Shown: piece after piece, positions 45,685 to 54,296 of the stretch
Position numbering within the stretch: position 1 is the first letter of the stretch
Layout: each line of letters opens with the position of its first letter
Program-made: the position numbers and the translations under genes
Assembly: GCF_003173035.1 (NCBI RefSeq)
Contig: NZ_QGLE01000001.1
Location: 558,001-622,000 of the forward strand
Reading direction: 5' to 3'
DNA: 64,000 nucleotides
DNA from: Zavarzinia aquatilis
GTDB lineage: Bacteria; Pseudomonadota; Alphaproteobacteria; Zavarziniales; Zavarziniaceae
Notes under the pieces: model-generated
Database searches by the model: none
The model's input: the letters and a program-made list of their open reading frames with translations, nothing else
Told to the model about the DNA's origin: nothing

Positions 45685-45815
45685 GTCGCTCTCCCTTGCT
45701 GGACCGGACGACTATGCCGCCGGGATCGCCCCGGCTGTTGCCGGATGCGGCGGCTTCTTTGCCTGATCCTGCCAAAGCGCGTGCGCCAGCGGTCGGAACC
45801 GATTAGGCTCGGGAC

Positions 45816-46703
45816 ATGACGACGACATTGCTCGAGACGGTTCGCCGCTACGCCGACATGAATGCCGATGCCACGGGCATCGCCCGAACGCCTGTACCCG
45901 GCCTCGGTCTGGTGCGGGCGACGGCGCCGAGCGGGCTTCAGCATTCGATTTCGCGGCCACTGGTCTGCCTCGTCGTTCAGGGCGCCAAGCAGGTCACCAT
46001 GGGGCCCGACAGCCTTGCCTTTTCCGCAGGCGATTCCCTGCTGATCACCGCCGATGTGCCGACGGTCAGCCAGATCACGCGGGCCAGCGTGGCGGCGCCC
46101 TATCTCTCCCTCGTGTTGCAGCTCGATCCTTCGGTGATCGCCGATCTGGACACGGACATGAGGGCAGGGGGCGGCCATGACCATGCCCCCGTCCGGGTCG
46201 AACCGACCGAAGCGGAAGTCACGGACGCCGCGCTGCGCCTGATGCGGCTGCTGGACCGGCCGGCGGCCGTGCCGGTTCTGCAGGGCCAGCTCGTGCGGGA
46301 AATGCATTACTGGCTGCTGATGGGACGGCACGGCGCCGCCATCCGTCGCCTCGGCTGGCCCGACGGCCACGCCCGGCGCATCGCCCGGGCCGTCGCCCTG
46401 TTGCGCGCCGATCTCCGTCAGCGGCTGTCGGTCGGGCAATTGGCGGATGCCGCCGGCATGAGCCCGTCATCCTTCCACCGCCATTTCCGCGCCGTTACCT
46501 CGCTGTCGCCGCTCCAGTTCCAGAAGCAGCTCCGCCTGATCGAGGCGCGGCGCCTGATGCAGGCCGAAGCCGCCAGCGCGAGCAGCGCCGCTTTCGCCGT
46601 TGGCTATGAAAGCGTGCAACAGTTCACCCGCGAATACGGCCGCCTGTTCGGCCTGCCGCCGGTGCGCGACACGGAAGCCGCCCGCGACCGCGCCGCCGCC
46701 TGA
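45816..46703 (+). CDS. AraC family transcriptional regulator
   Basis: A 295-residue AraC protein. The N-terminal AraC_N cupin-like domain (PLVCLVVQGAKQVTMG, about residues 48-63) and two C-terminal HTHs (LRQRLSVGQLADAAGMSPS, then AVGYESVQQFTREYGRLFG) are complete. It probably activates the divergent SDR gene. Confidence 0.9.
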   Translation: MTTTLLETVRRYADMNADATGIARTPVPGLGLVRATAPSGLQHSISRPLVCLVVQGAKQVTMGPDSLAFSAGDSLLITADVPTVSQITRASVAAPYLSLVLQLDPSVIADLDTDMRAGGGHDHAPVRVEPTEAEVTDAALRLMRLLDRPAAVPVLQGQLVREMHYWLLMGRHGAAIRRLGWPDGHARRIARAVALLRADLRQRLSVGQLADAAGMSPSSFHRHFRAVTSLSPLQFQKQLRLIEARRLMQAEAASASSAAFAVGYESVQQFTREYGRLFGLPPVRDTEAARDRAAA

Positions 46704-46790
46704 GCTGCGGGCGAGGATCGTCGGGCAAGGGCTTGAAACTTCACCATCAATGCTCGTCGGCGCCATCCAGCTTCAGCATCATCTATTTTC

Positions 46791-46806
46791 CATAATATAT
46801 ATTATG
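46791..46806. promoter_or_regulatory. Perfect 16-bp palindrome upstream of the MFS gene
   Basis: CATAATATATATTATG is a perfect palindrome in an otherwise GC-rich 207-base gap. It resembles operators of PadR/GntR/TetR-like dimeric regulators, or the AT-rich core of a promoter. It lies about 105 bases upstream of the transporter start. Confidence 0.5.
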
Positions 46807-46910
46807 CGACTGTCGGATATAGCGATGAACAGCGCATTTCGGGCGGCGCCTTCACCCTTCCGCCGGCCTGTGATACCGGTGGAGGCCGCTTGTGGCGCAG
46901 GTATCGTGCG

Positions 46911-48122
46911 ATGACGGAAAATCTCTCCAAGCCCCGGGCCAGCTGGCGGCAAATCCCGGCCGGCATCTGGGCGCTCGGCTTCGTTTCGATGCTGATGGAT
47001 ATTTCCTCCGAAATGATCCATGCGCTGTTGCCGATCTATCTCGTCACCGTGCTCGGTACCTCGGTCGCGACCGTCGGCATCATCGAAGGCATCGCCGAGG
47101 CGACCGCCGCCATCACCAAGGTGTTCTCGGGCGCGCTCAGTGACGGGCTGGGCCGGCGCAAGCTGCTGGCTGCCATCGGCTATGGCCTCGCCGCCTTCAC
47201 CAAGCCGATCTTTCCGCTCGCCTCGTCGGTCGACTGGCTGGTGGCGGCGCGGTTCATCGACCGGATCGGCAAGGGCATCCGGGGCGCGCCGCGCGATGCG
47301 CTGGTCGCCGACATCGCCCCGCCGCGGCTGCGCGGCGCGAGTTTCGGCCTGCGCCAGTCGCTCGATACCGTGGGCGCCTTCATCGGCCCGCTGGCCGCCA
47401 TCGCCCTCATGTGGGCGACGGCCGACGACCTGACGGCGATATTCTGGGTTGCCGTCATTCCGGCCTTTCTCTCTTTCGGCCTGATCGTGATCGCCGTTCC
47501 CGAGCCGGCGCGACCGCCGGGTCGACGACCGATCCGCATTCCCCTCGGCCGGGCCGAGTTGAGACGCCTGAGTCCGGCCTATTGGCGGATCGTCGCCATT
47601 GCCGCCGTCTTCACGCTGGCGCGCTTCAGCGAGGCGTTCCTCGTGCTGCGGGCCCAGTCGCTCGGCCTGCCGGTCATGTTGATTCCGGCCGTCCTGGTGG
47701 CGATGAATATCGTCTACGCCCTGTCCGCCTATCCGGTCGGCGCGCTGTCCGACCGGGTGAGCCGAACCGCCCTCCTCGCCATCGGCCTCGTGCTGCTGAT
47801 CGCCGCCGATGTCGTGCTGGCGCTGACTGTCGGCATTCCGGGCCTCGCGCTTGGCGTATTGCTCTGGGGCCTGCACATGGGCTTCACCCAAGGGCTATTC
47901 GCCGCCCTCGTCGCCGATACCGCACCGGCGGAACTCCGGGGCACGGCCTTCGGCATGTTCAATCTCGTCTCGGGCGTTGCGATGCTGCTGGCGAGCGCCG
48001 TCGCCGGCCTCCTCTGGGACCTGTACGGACCGGAGGGGACTTTCCTCGCCGGGGCCAGTTTCGCGTTTCTGACGCTCATCGGTCTGCTGGTGGCGGGACG
48101 GCTGGCCGCATCGCCCCCCTGA
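46911..48122 (+). CDS. MFS transporter
   Basis: A 403-residue protein with 12 predicted helices. ATG 46911 has no strong RBS; an upstream start at 46890 is possible. MFS signature DGLGRRKLL lies after helix 2 (near residues 78-86) and ALSDRVSRTALL near the second half-repeat. Substrate unknown; it resembles the drug/metabolite exporter class. Confidence 0.88.
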   Translation: MTENLSKPRASWRQIPAGIWALGFVSMLMDISSEMIHALLPIYLVTVLGTSVATVGIIEGIAEATAAITKVFSGALSDGLGRRKLLAAIGYGLAAFTKPIFPLASSVDWLVAARFIDRIGKGIRGAPRDALVADIAPPRLRGASFGLRQSLDTVGAFIGPLAAIALMWATADDLTAIFWVAVIPAFLSFGLIVIAVPEPARPPGRRPIRIPLGRAELRRLSPAYWRIVAIAAVFTLARFSEAFLVLRAQSLGLPVMLIPAVLVAMNIVYALSAYPVGALSDRVSRTALLAIGLVLLIAADVVLALTVGIPGLALGVLLWGLHMGFTQGLFAALVADTAPAELRGTAFGMFNLVSGVAMLLASAVAGLLWDLYGPEGTFLAGASFAFLTLIGLLVAGRLAASPP

Positions 48123-48194
48123 AGGCCTCCTCCACCCCCTTGAGATTGCCCGCACAGGTTGGCAACATGAAACGATGTTCGTCCAGGAGGGGGC

Positions 48195-49289
48195 GTGGAA
48201 GAACACGAGCTGCTGATCGACGATCTCTATTCGGCTGCCTGGTTGCCCGAATTATGGCCGCGTGTGCTCGATCGCATTTCTGGCCTCGCCGACGCCCATG
48301 GCGCCGTCTTTTTTGCGATCGGCAATGGCGAACCGCGCTGGGTCGGCAATGCCACTGGCTCGCGGGTCATGGAGGCCTATCTCGAAGGGGGCTGGCAGAC
48401 GCGGAATCGCCGGGCCGAGCGGGCGGCGGCACTGAACCATCCCGGTTTCCTGGGCGATCTCGACATTTTCACCATGGAGGAAATTGCCCGCGATCCGCTC
48501 TATACCGAGTTCTTTCGCGGCCTCGGCCTCGGCTGGTGCATGGGCACGACGGTGTTTTCGCCGAGCGGGGAAATTCTGGTGCTGAACGTGGAGCGTCGCT
48601 ACGAAAAGGGACCGATGAGCCGGGCCGCCCTTGAGGCACTGGACCCCTTGCGCCCCCATTTTGCGCGCGCCGCGCTGATGGCATCCCGACTTCAGCTCGA
48701 GCGGGCGGTCACCACCACGAAAGCCCTCGAGATGGTCGGACTGCCCGCCGCGGTGATCGCGCCCGATGGCGTCGCCCTCGCCGTCAACAGCCTGTTCGAC
48801 AGCCTCGGCACGCATGTCGTCGCCCGCGCCCATGGGCGCATCGGTCTTCACGCGCGGGGGGCCGATCAGCTGCTGCAGGCAGCCATCACCGAACTCGGTC
48901 GCCCGGGCGGCGGCTCGATCCATTCAATCCCCCTGCCCGCCAGTGAAGATGCCGCGCCCCTCATCGTGCATCTGGTGCCGGTGCGGCGCGAGGCGCGTGA
49001 CCTGTTCGGCCGGGCAATGGGCATTTTCGTCGCGACGCCGATCATGGCCGGCCCGAACTTGCCCACGGCCCTGCTTCAGGGCCTGTTCGACCTGTCCCCG
49101 GCGGAGGCACGCATCGCAGGCCTGGTGGGCAGTGGCATGACGCCGGAAGCGGCGGCGAAGGCGCTGGGCGTCGGCAAGGAAACCGTGCGCCATCACTTGA
49201 AGTCCGTATTCGCCAAGACCGGGACCGGGCGTCAGGCGGAACTCGTGGCGCTGTTGTCGGGCAAAGTGGTGCCTCGCACCCGCGCCTAG
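48195..49289 (+). CDS. LuxR-family HTH regulator
   Basis: A 364-residue protein from GTG 48195, with GGAGG 6-10 bases upstream. A C-terminal LuxR HTH (LSPAEARIAGLVGSGMTPEA and LGVGKETVRHHLKSVFAKTG) occupies residues 296-355. The N-terminal 290 residues form an uncharacterised sensory part. The stop overlaps the convergent methyltransferase stop (CTAG). Confidence 0.87.
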   Translation: MEEHELLIDDLYSAAWLPELWPRVLDRISGLADAHGAVFFAIGNGEPRWVGNATGSRVMEAYLEGGWQTRNRRAERAAALNHPGFLGDLDIFTMEEIARDPLYTEFFRGLGLGWCMGTTVFSPSGEILVLNVERRYEKGPMSRAALEALDPLRPHFARAALMASRLQLERAVTTTKALEMVGLPAAVIAPDGVALAVNSLFDSLGTHVVARAHGRIGLHARGADQLLQAAITELGRPGGGSIHSIPLPASEDAAPLIVHLVPVRREARDLFGRAMGIFVATPIMAGPNLPTALLQGLFDLSPAEARIAGLVGSGMTPEAAAKALGVGKETVRHHLKSVFAKTGTGRQAELVALLSGKVVPRTRA

Positions 49290-50122
49290 CCCCCCTGCCC
49301 GGCGACCCGGGCCGTCCCCGTCCGGCAGTCGAGCACGCAGAGCAGCGCGTTTTCCGCCGGCCAGACCACGTCGACCTCGGCGAAGCCGGCACCCGACAGA
49401 TGGCGGGCCGCCTGATCGGCCGTGCGGAAATGAATGCCGGCATGACTGCGTGAAATCAGACGCAGCGCCGCGGCGCCCGCCCCTGCGACGGCGCGCAGCA
49501 GGCGCGGTTTTGGCGCCGGATAGGTTTCCATGACATAGCCTGCGCAGGGAAATCCTCGCAACGCCTCCGCGAGGCGGCGCCAGACATGGGTGGCGACCGG
49601 GCGCGGGAAGTAATTCATCAGCCCTTCGGTGATGACGATCAGGGGGCGCGTGCGGTCGAAATAGCCGGTCAGCACAGTCTCCAGGGCATGAGGACCGGAG
49701 GGCGCCAGAATGTCGATCGGCACCACCTCGTGCCGGCGCGAGCGGCCCGGAATGCGGGCAAGCGCCCGCGCCTTGTTGGCCGCCATCGCCGGCAGATCGG
49801 CCTCGACATAGCGCAGTTCGGGAAACTGACGGGCAAAGCGGCAGCCGCGCGCCGACAGACCGCAGGCGATCTCCAGAATTTGGGCATCGGGCCAGTCCTG
49901 CAGATGGCCGATGACGAGGCGGTCGATCAGCGCATGGCGCGCGACCAGCGATTGCCGGAGATTGGTGCCGAATACGGCGTTGGCGGCCCATTCCGCGGGG
50001 CCGAGCAGCCGGTACATCACGTCACCCGCCGGGGTGCGGAGTTCCGGCAGGGACAGGCCGCTGGCCTGCCAGGTCTCGCCCGTATAGAGCGCCGTGAAGC
50101 TGAAGGACGACGATTCCGCCAT
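49286..50122 (-). CDS. SAM-dependent methyltransferase, LCM/Tcmp-like
   Basis: A 278-residue methyltransferase. ATG 50122 has GGGGGAA upstream. The SAM motif is ILEIACGLSARGCRFA, followed by RYVEADLPAMAANKA and VITEGLMNYFP, the signature of the leucine-carboxyl-methyltransferase-like group. The convergent LuxR gene shares the stop tetranucleotide CTAG. Substrate unknown. Confidence 0.83.
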   Translation of the reverse strand: MAESSSFSFTALYTGETWQASGLSLPELRTPAGDVMYRLLGPAEWAANAVFGTNLRQSLVARHALIDRLVIGHLQDWPDAQILEIACGLSARGCRFARQFPELRYVEADLPAMAANKARALARIPGRSRRHEVVPIDILAPSGPHALETVLTGYFDRTRPLIVITEGLMNYFPRPVATHVWRRLAEALRGFPCAGYVMETYPAPKPRLLRAVAGAGAAALRLISRSHAGIHFRTADQAARHLSGAGFAEVDVVWPAENALLCVLDCRTGTARVAGQGG

Positions 50123-50213
50123 ATTTCCCCCTCGCCGCGCGCCGGCCCGCCATGCCGCGATGGCCCGTATCGCGGCGCTGACAGGCCGTGCGCCGGCCGT
50201 TATTCTTATCCCC

Positions 50214-51017
50214 ATGTATGACGATGACGGCGCTTCGCGCAACCCCGGCCGCTCCCTCGATGCCCTGCTCGCCCTGATGGCGCGACTGCGCGATCCCGTG
50301 ACGGGCTGCGACTGGGACAAGGTGCAGCGGTTCGAGACCATCGCCCCCTACACCATCGAAGAGGCCTATGAAGTCGCGGACGCCATCGCCCGCGGCGACC
50401 GCGCCGACCTGCGCGAGGAATTGGGCGACTTGTTGTTCCAGGTGGTGTTCCACGCCCGCATCGCCGAGGAGGAAGGCGCCTTCGCCTTCGCCGATGTCGC
50501 AGACACCATCACGGCGAAGATGACCGCCCGCCACCCCCATGTCTTTGGCGACGCGACGGCCCATGATGCCGCCCGCTGGGAAGACCAGAAGGCCGCTGAG
50601 CGCGCGGCCAAGGCCAGGGGCGGTCTCCTTGACGATATCCCCCTCGCCCTGCCCGCCCTCCTGCGCGCCGCCAAGCTGCAGAAACGGGCGGCGCGCATCG
50701 GTTTCGACTGGCCGGACCTGTTGCCCGTCCTCGACAAGCTGGAAGAGGAAATCGGCGAACTGAAGGCCGAGATCGCGGCGCAATCGGCTCACGAGCGGCT
50801 GGAAGACGAATTGGGCGACGTGCTCTTCGTCATCGCCAACATCGCCCGCCACCTCGGCGTCGAGCCCGAAGCCGCCCTGCGTTCGACCAACGCCAAATTC
50901 GAGCGCCGCTTCCGCCATATCGAGGCACGGCTGGCGCAGCAGGGCCTCACCGGACGGCAGCCACTCGACCGGCTGGACGCGCTGTGGGACGAAGCCAAGG
51001 CGCTCGAAAAGAAATAG
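50214..51017 (+). CDS. mazG: Nucleoside triphosphate pyrophosphohydrolase MazG
   Basis: A 267-residue MazG with two tandem domains. The first has TIEEAYEVADAI and LREELGDLLFQVVFHARIAE; the second has EEEIGELKAEI and LEDELGDVLFVIANIARHL. The E-x-x-E ... E-x-x-D metal sites are intact in both. ATG 50214 gives the usual length. It cleans non-canonical NTPs and ppGpp-related nucleotides. Convergent with hflX. Confidence 0.95.
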   Translation: MYDDDGASRNPGRSLDALLALMARLRDPVTGCDWDKVQRFETIAPYTIEEAYEVADAIARGDRADLREELGDLLFQVVFHARIAEEEGAFAFADVADTITAKMTARHPHVFGDATAHDAARWEDQKAAERAAKARGGLLDDIPLALPALLRAAKLQKRAARIGFDWPDLLPVLDKLEEEIGELKAEIAAQSAHERLEDELGDVLFVIANIARHLGVEPEAALRSTNAKFERRFRHIEARLAQQGLTGRQPLDRLDALWDEAKALEKK

Positions 51018-51027
51018 CCAGCCTGCC

Positions 51028-51043
51028 GGCCGGCTTACCGGCC
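51028..51043. terminator. Hairpin between mazG and hflX
   Basis: GGCCGG-CTTA-CCGGCC is a perfect 6-bp stem in the 29-base convergent gap. No T-run; possibly a terminator in both directions. Confidence 0.4.
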
Positions 51044-51046
51044 AGC

Positions 51047-52390
51047 TTAGGCGCCGAAACGTTTCTCGAAACGGCCGAGATCGGCGGGGTCGATGCCGAC
51101 GGTCAGATGGGCGGTGCCATCCTCGCGGTCTTCGCGGGCGATAACCTCGCCATGCTCGTAAAGGAAGGCGAGCGCGGCGCCATCGGCCAAGGCGACATCG
51201 AGTTCCACCATCTGGCGATGCTGACCCAGCCGCTCGTCGAGGAGATCAAGCAGCCGCTCCACCCCCTCGCCCGTCAAGGCCGAGACAGGCATGATCGCTG
51301 GCAGGCGCGCCGCCGTATTGTCGAGGCGAAGACGCTCCTCGGGCTCGAGCAGGTCGATCTTGTTCAGAACCTCGACCATGCGCTCGTCCTGCGCGGCGCT
51401 GTCGACACCGAGATCGGCCAGCACCGCCAGCACGTCGGCTTTCTGCGCCTCGCTCTCGGGATGGGCGACGTCGCGGACGTGCACGATGATATCGGCTTCC
51501 AGCACCTCCTCGAGGGTCGCGCGGAAGGCGGCCACCAGATGGGTGGGCAGGTCGGAAACGAAGCCGACCGTATCGGACAGGATGATCTTGCGGCCCGACG
51601 GCAGCGTCACGCCCCGCATGGTCGGATCGAGGGTGGCGAACAGCAGGTCGGCCGCCAGCACGTCCGAACGGGTCAGCCGGTTGAACAGCGACGATTTGCC
51701 GGCATTGGTATAGCCGACCAGGGCGACAATGGGGTGCGGCACCTTGCGCCGGTTGCGCCGGTGCAATTCGCGAGTCCTCGTCACGGTTTCGAGTTCGCGC
51801 TTCAGGCGCGTGATCTTTTCCGAGAGAATGCGGCGATCCGCCTCGATCTGGGTCTCGCCCGGGCCGCCGAGGAAGCCGACGCCGCCGCGCTGACGCTCGA
51901 GGTGGGTCCAGGAACGGACCAGCCGGCTCTTCTGATAGGACAGATGGGCCAGTTCGACCTGCAGGCGCCCTTCCCGCGTCGCCGCCCGCTCACCGAAAAT
52001 TTCGAGGATGAGGCCGGTGCGGTCGATGACCTTGGTCTTCAGTTCACGTTCGAGATTGCGCTGCTGAACCGGCGACAGGGCGCAGTTCATGATCACCACG
52101 TCCACCTCGAGCGCGGCGACGGCGGCGTGCAATTCCTCGACCTTGCCGGTGCCGATGAAGGTCGCCGGCCGGATACGGTCGACCGGCACGAGCACGGAGT
52201 CGACGACGTCGAGCGAAATCGCCGCGGTCAGGCCGACCGCTTCATCGAGACGGGCCGCGGGCATACGCATGGACGCGCCGGCGGATTCCTCGCCGGGCGG
52301 CCCTCCGCGCACGAAGGGATGGACGACAATGGCACGTCCTGCCGCCGGCGCATGGGTGGCCGTCGCGGCAGGGTCGAAACTATCGGTCAA
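51047..52390 (-). CDS. hflX: GTPase HflX
   Basis: A 447-residue GTPase. It starts at a TTG (52390) overlapping the hfq stop by TTGA; no ATG lies near. The HflX N-domain features [17 protein letters not shown] and [16 protein letters not shown] are followed by the G domain with G1 [15 protein letters not shown]3 [14 protein letters not shown] and NKIDLLE. It acts as a ribosome-splitting stress factor. Follows hfq in the operon. Confidence 0.92.
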   Translation of the reverse strand: MTDSFDPAATATHAPAAGRAIVVHPFVRGGPPGEESAGASMRMPAARLDEAVGLTAAISLDVVDSVLVPVDRIRPATFIGTGKVEELHAAVAALEVDVVIMNCALSPVQQRNLERELKTKVIDRTGLILEIFGERAATREGRLQVELAHLSYQKSRLVRSWTHLERQRGGVGFLGGPGETQIEADRRILSEKITRLKRELETVTRTRELHRRNRRKVPHPIVALVGYTNAGKSSLFNRLTRSDVLAADLLFATLDPTMRGVTLPSGRKIILSDTVGFVSDLPTHLVAAFRATLEEVLEADIIVHVRDVAHPESEAQKADVLAVLADLGVDSAAQDERMVEVLNKIDLLEPEERLRLDNTAARLPAIMPVSALTGEGVERLLDLLDERLGQHRQMVELDVALADGAALAFLYEHGEVIAREDREDGTAHLTVGIDPADLGRFEKRFGA

Positions 52391-52641
52391 TGGTCGCGCG
52401 GAGCCTCGGTCGTCTGCGGGTCGAACAGCTGGATCGGCGCCGCCGGCATCACGGTCGAAATCGCGTGCTTGTAGACGAGCTGGATATGACCATCCCGGCG
52501 CAGCAGAACGCAGAAATTGTCGAACCAGGTGATCACACCCTGCAGCTTCACACCGTTGACGAGGAAAACCGTGACAGGGGTCTTGTTCTTGCGGACGTAG
52601 TTTAGAAATACGTCCTGAACATTCTGAGACCGCTCGGACAT
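52387..52641 (-). CDS. hfq: RNA chaperone Hfq
   Basis: An 84-residue Sm-like protein. ATG 52641 ([18 protein letters not shown]) is chosen with GAAGG about 9 bases upstream; GTG 52650 is an alternative. Sm1 [20 protein letters not shown] and the hexamer-defining YKHAIST motif are intact. The ntrBCYX-hfq-hflX order is typical of alphaproteobacteria. The 257-base gap upstream (to ntrX) should hold its own promoter. Confidence 0.97.
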   Translation of the reverse strand: MSERSQNVQDVFLNYVRKNKTPVTVFLVNGVKLQGVITWFDNFCVLLRRDGHIQLVYKHAISTVMPAAPIQLFDPQTTEAPRDH

Positions 52642-52898
52642 CGTTTTCACCTTCTTCTTTTTGTTGCGTCTGACCGCATATGCCGCCTTTGGCGGTCCGA
52701 TGCGGAGACCATCAAGTTAATCGGCAGCAACACACACATTTTTGCTGCACCGCACAAAATATGGCAAGCCTTGGGCCGGACCGCAAGTGAAATCACCGGC
52801 GCCGGCTTGTCGCACCCCGGATTCGGCGATGCGGCTGCATCGGATAGAGCCTTTGCGGGGCACGGGCAATAGCCTATTCGAGGGATCGGACCGCCGGA

Positions 52899-54296
52899 TC
52901 AGACCGGACCGCGGTCGTTGACGGCGATCCCCAACGATTTCAACTTGCGATGCAGGGCCGATCGCTCCATGCCGATGAACGTCGCGGTCCGGCTGATGTT
53001 GTTGCCGAAGCGCGCGACCTGGGCCAGGAGATAGTCCCGCTCGAAGGCTTCGCGCGCCTCGCGCAGGGGCAGCGCCATGATCACCTCGCCGCCATCACCG
53101 CCGCGCAGGGTGGCCGGCCCCGCCCCGCCCACTTCCGCCGGCAGCATGTCGGCCCCGATCGCCTGTTCGGCATCGTCGGTGGCGAGGATCAGCAGCCGTT
53201 CGCAGACATTGCGCAGCTGCCGGACATTGCCCGGCCAGTCATAGGCCTGCATGACCGCCAGCGCCTCGCTGGAAATGGTGCGCGGCGGAATGCCGTTGGC
53301 GAGGCTGATGCGCTGGATGAAATGGGCCGCGAGTTCAGGAATATCCTCGCGCCGGTCGGCCAGACGCGGCACGCGGATCGGCACCACCGAAAGCCGGTGA
53401 AACAGGTCTTCCCGGAAACGGCCTGCAGCGATCTCGGCATGAAGGTCGCGGGCCGAGGCGGAAACGACGCGGACATCGACCTGCACCCGGCTGCGCCCGC
53501 CAACCCGCTCGAAGGTCTGATCGACCAGCACGCGCAGGATCTTGGCCTGGGTCTCGGGCGGCATGTCGGCGACTTCGTCGAGGAACAGCGTGCCACCGTG
53601 GGCCTGTTCGAACAGACCGACCCGGGGCATTCCGTCGGGACTGGCCGCGGCCTCGACACCGAAAAGCTCCGCCTCCATCCGCTCCGGTGCCATGGTCGCC
53701 GCGTTGACGACGACGAAGGGCCCGTCCGCCCGCTTGGACTGGCGATGCAGCAGCCGGGCGACCACTTCCTTGCCCGAGCCGGAGGGCCCCATGATCATGA
53801 CCCGGCTGCCCATGGGCGCCGATTTCTCGACCATGGCCCGAACCGTGTTCATGGCCGACGAGCGGCCGATCATCTCGTCGTCGAAATTGCTGCGGGCCTT
53901 CAGGGCACGGTTTTCGCGCCTCAGCTGCGCCGCCTCGATCGCCCGCTGGACGAGCAGCAGCAGCCGGTCGGCCTTGAACGGCTTTTCGATGAAGTCATAG
54001 GCGCCACGCTTGATGGCGCCGACCGCGGTTTCGATGGTGCCATGACCCGAGATCATGACGACCGGCATGTCCGGATGCGCCTTCTTGATGGCGTCGAGGA
54101 TTTCCAGACCGTCCATCCGGCTGCCCTGCAGCCAGATGTCGAGGATCACCAGCGACGGCAACCGCGCTTCCAGCGCGGCGAAAGTCTCGTCCGAATTGCC
54201 GGCGGTCCGCGTTTCATAGCCTTCGTCCTGAAGGATGCCGGCCACGAGTTCGCGGATATCCGCCTCGTCGTCGATCACCAGTACTTCACGCGCCAT
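52899..54296 (-). CDS. ntrX: NtrX response regulator
   Basis: A 465-residue regulator. ATG 54296 gives the normal MAREVLVIDDEADIRELV receiver start. The AAA+ domain has Walker A GPSGSGKE and Walker [10 protein letters not shown], and a Fis-type HTH ends the protein (SRTATFIGMERSALHRKLKS). The sigma-54 contact motif GAFTGA is absent, replaced by a VEAAASPDGMPRVG region, so it probably acts without activating sigma-54, as in other alphaproteobacterial NtrX proteins. It overlaps ntrY. Confidence 0.94.
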   Translation of the reverse strand: MAREVLVIDDEADIRELVAGILQDEGYETRTAGNSDETFAALEARLPSLVILDIWLQGSRMDGLEILDAIKKAHPDMPVVMISGHGTIETAVGAIKRGAYDFIEKPFKADRLLLLVQRAIEAAQLRRENRALKARSNFDDEMIGRSSAMNTVRAMVEKSAPMGSRVMIMGPSGSGKEVVARLLHRQSKRADGPFVVVNAATMAPERMEAELFGVEAAASPDGMPRVGLFEQAHGGTLFLDEVADMPPETQAKILRVLVDQTFERVGGRSRVQVDVRVVSASARDLHAEIAAGRFREDLFHRLSVVPIRVPRLADRREDIPELAAHFIQRISLANGIPPRTISSEALAVMQAYDWPGNVRQLRNVCERLLILATDDAEQAIGADMLPAEVGGAGPATLRGGDGGEVIMALPLREAREAFERDYLLAQVARFGNNISRTATFIGMERSALHRKLKSLGIAVNDRGPV

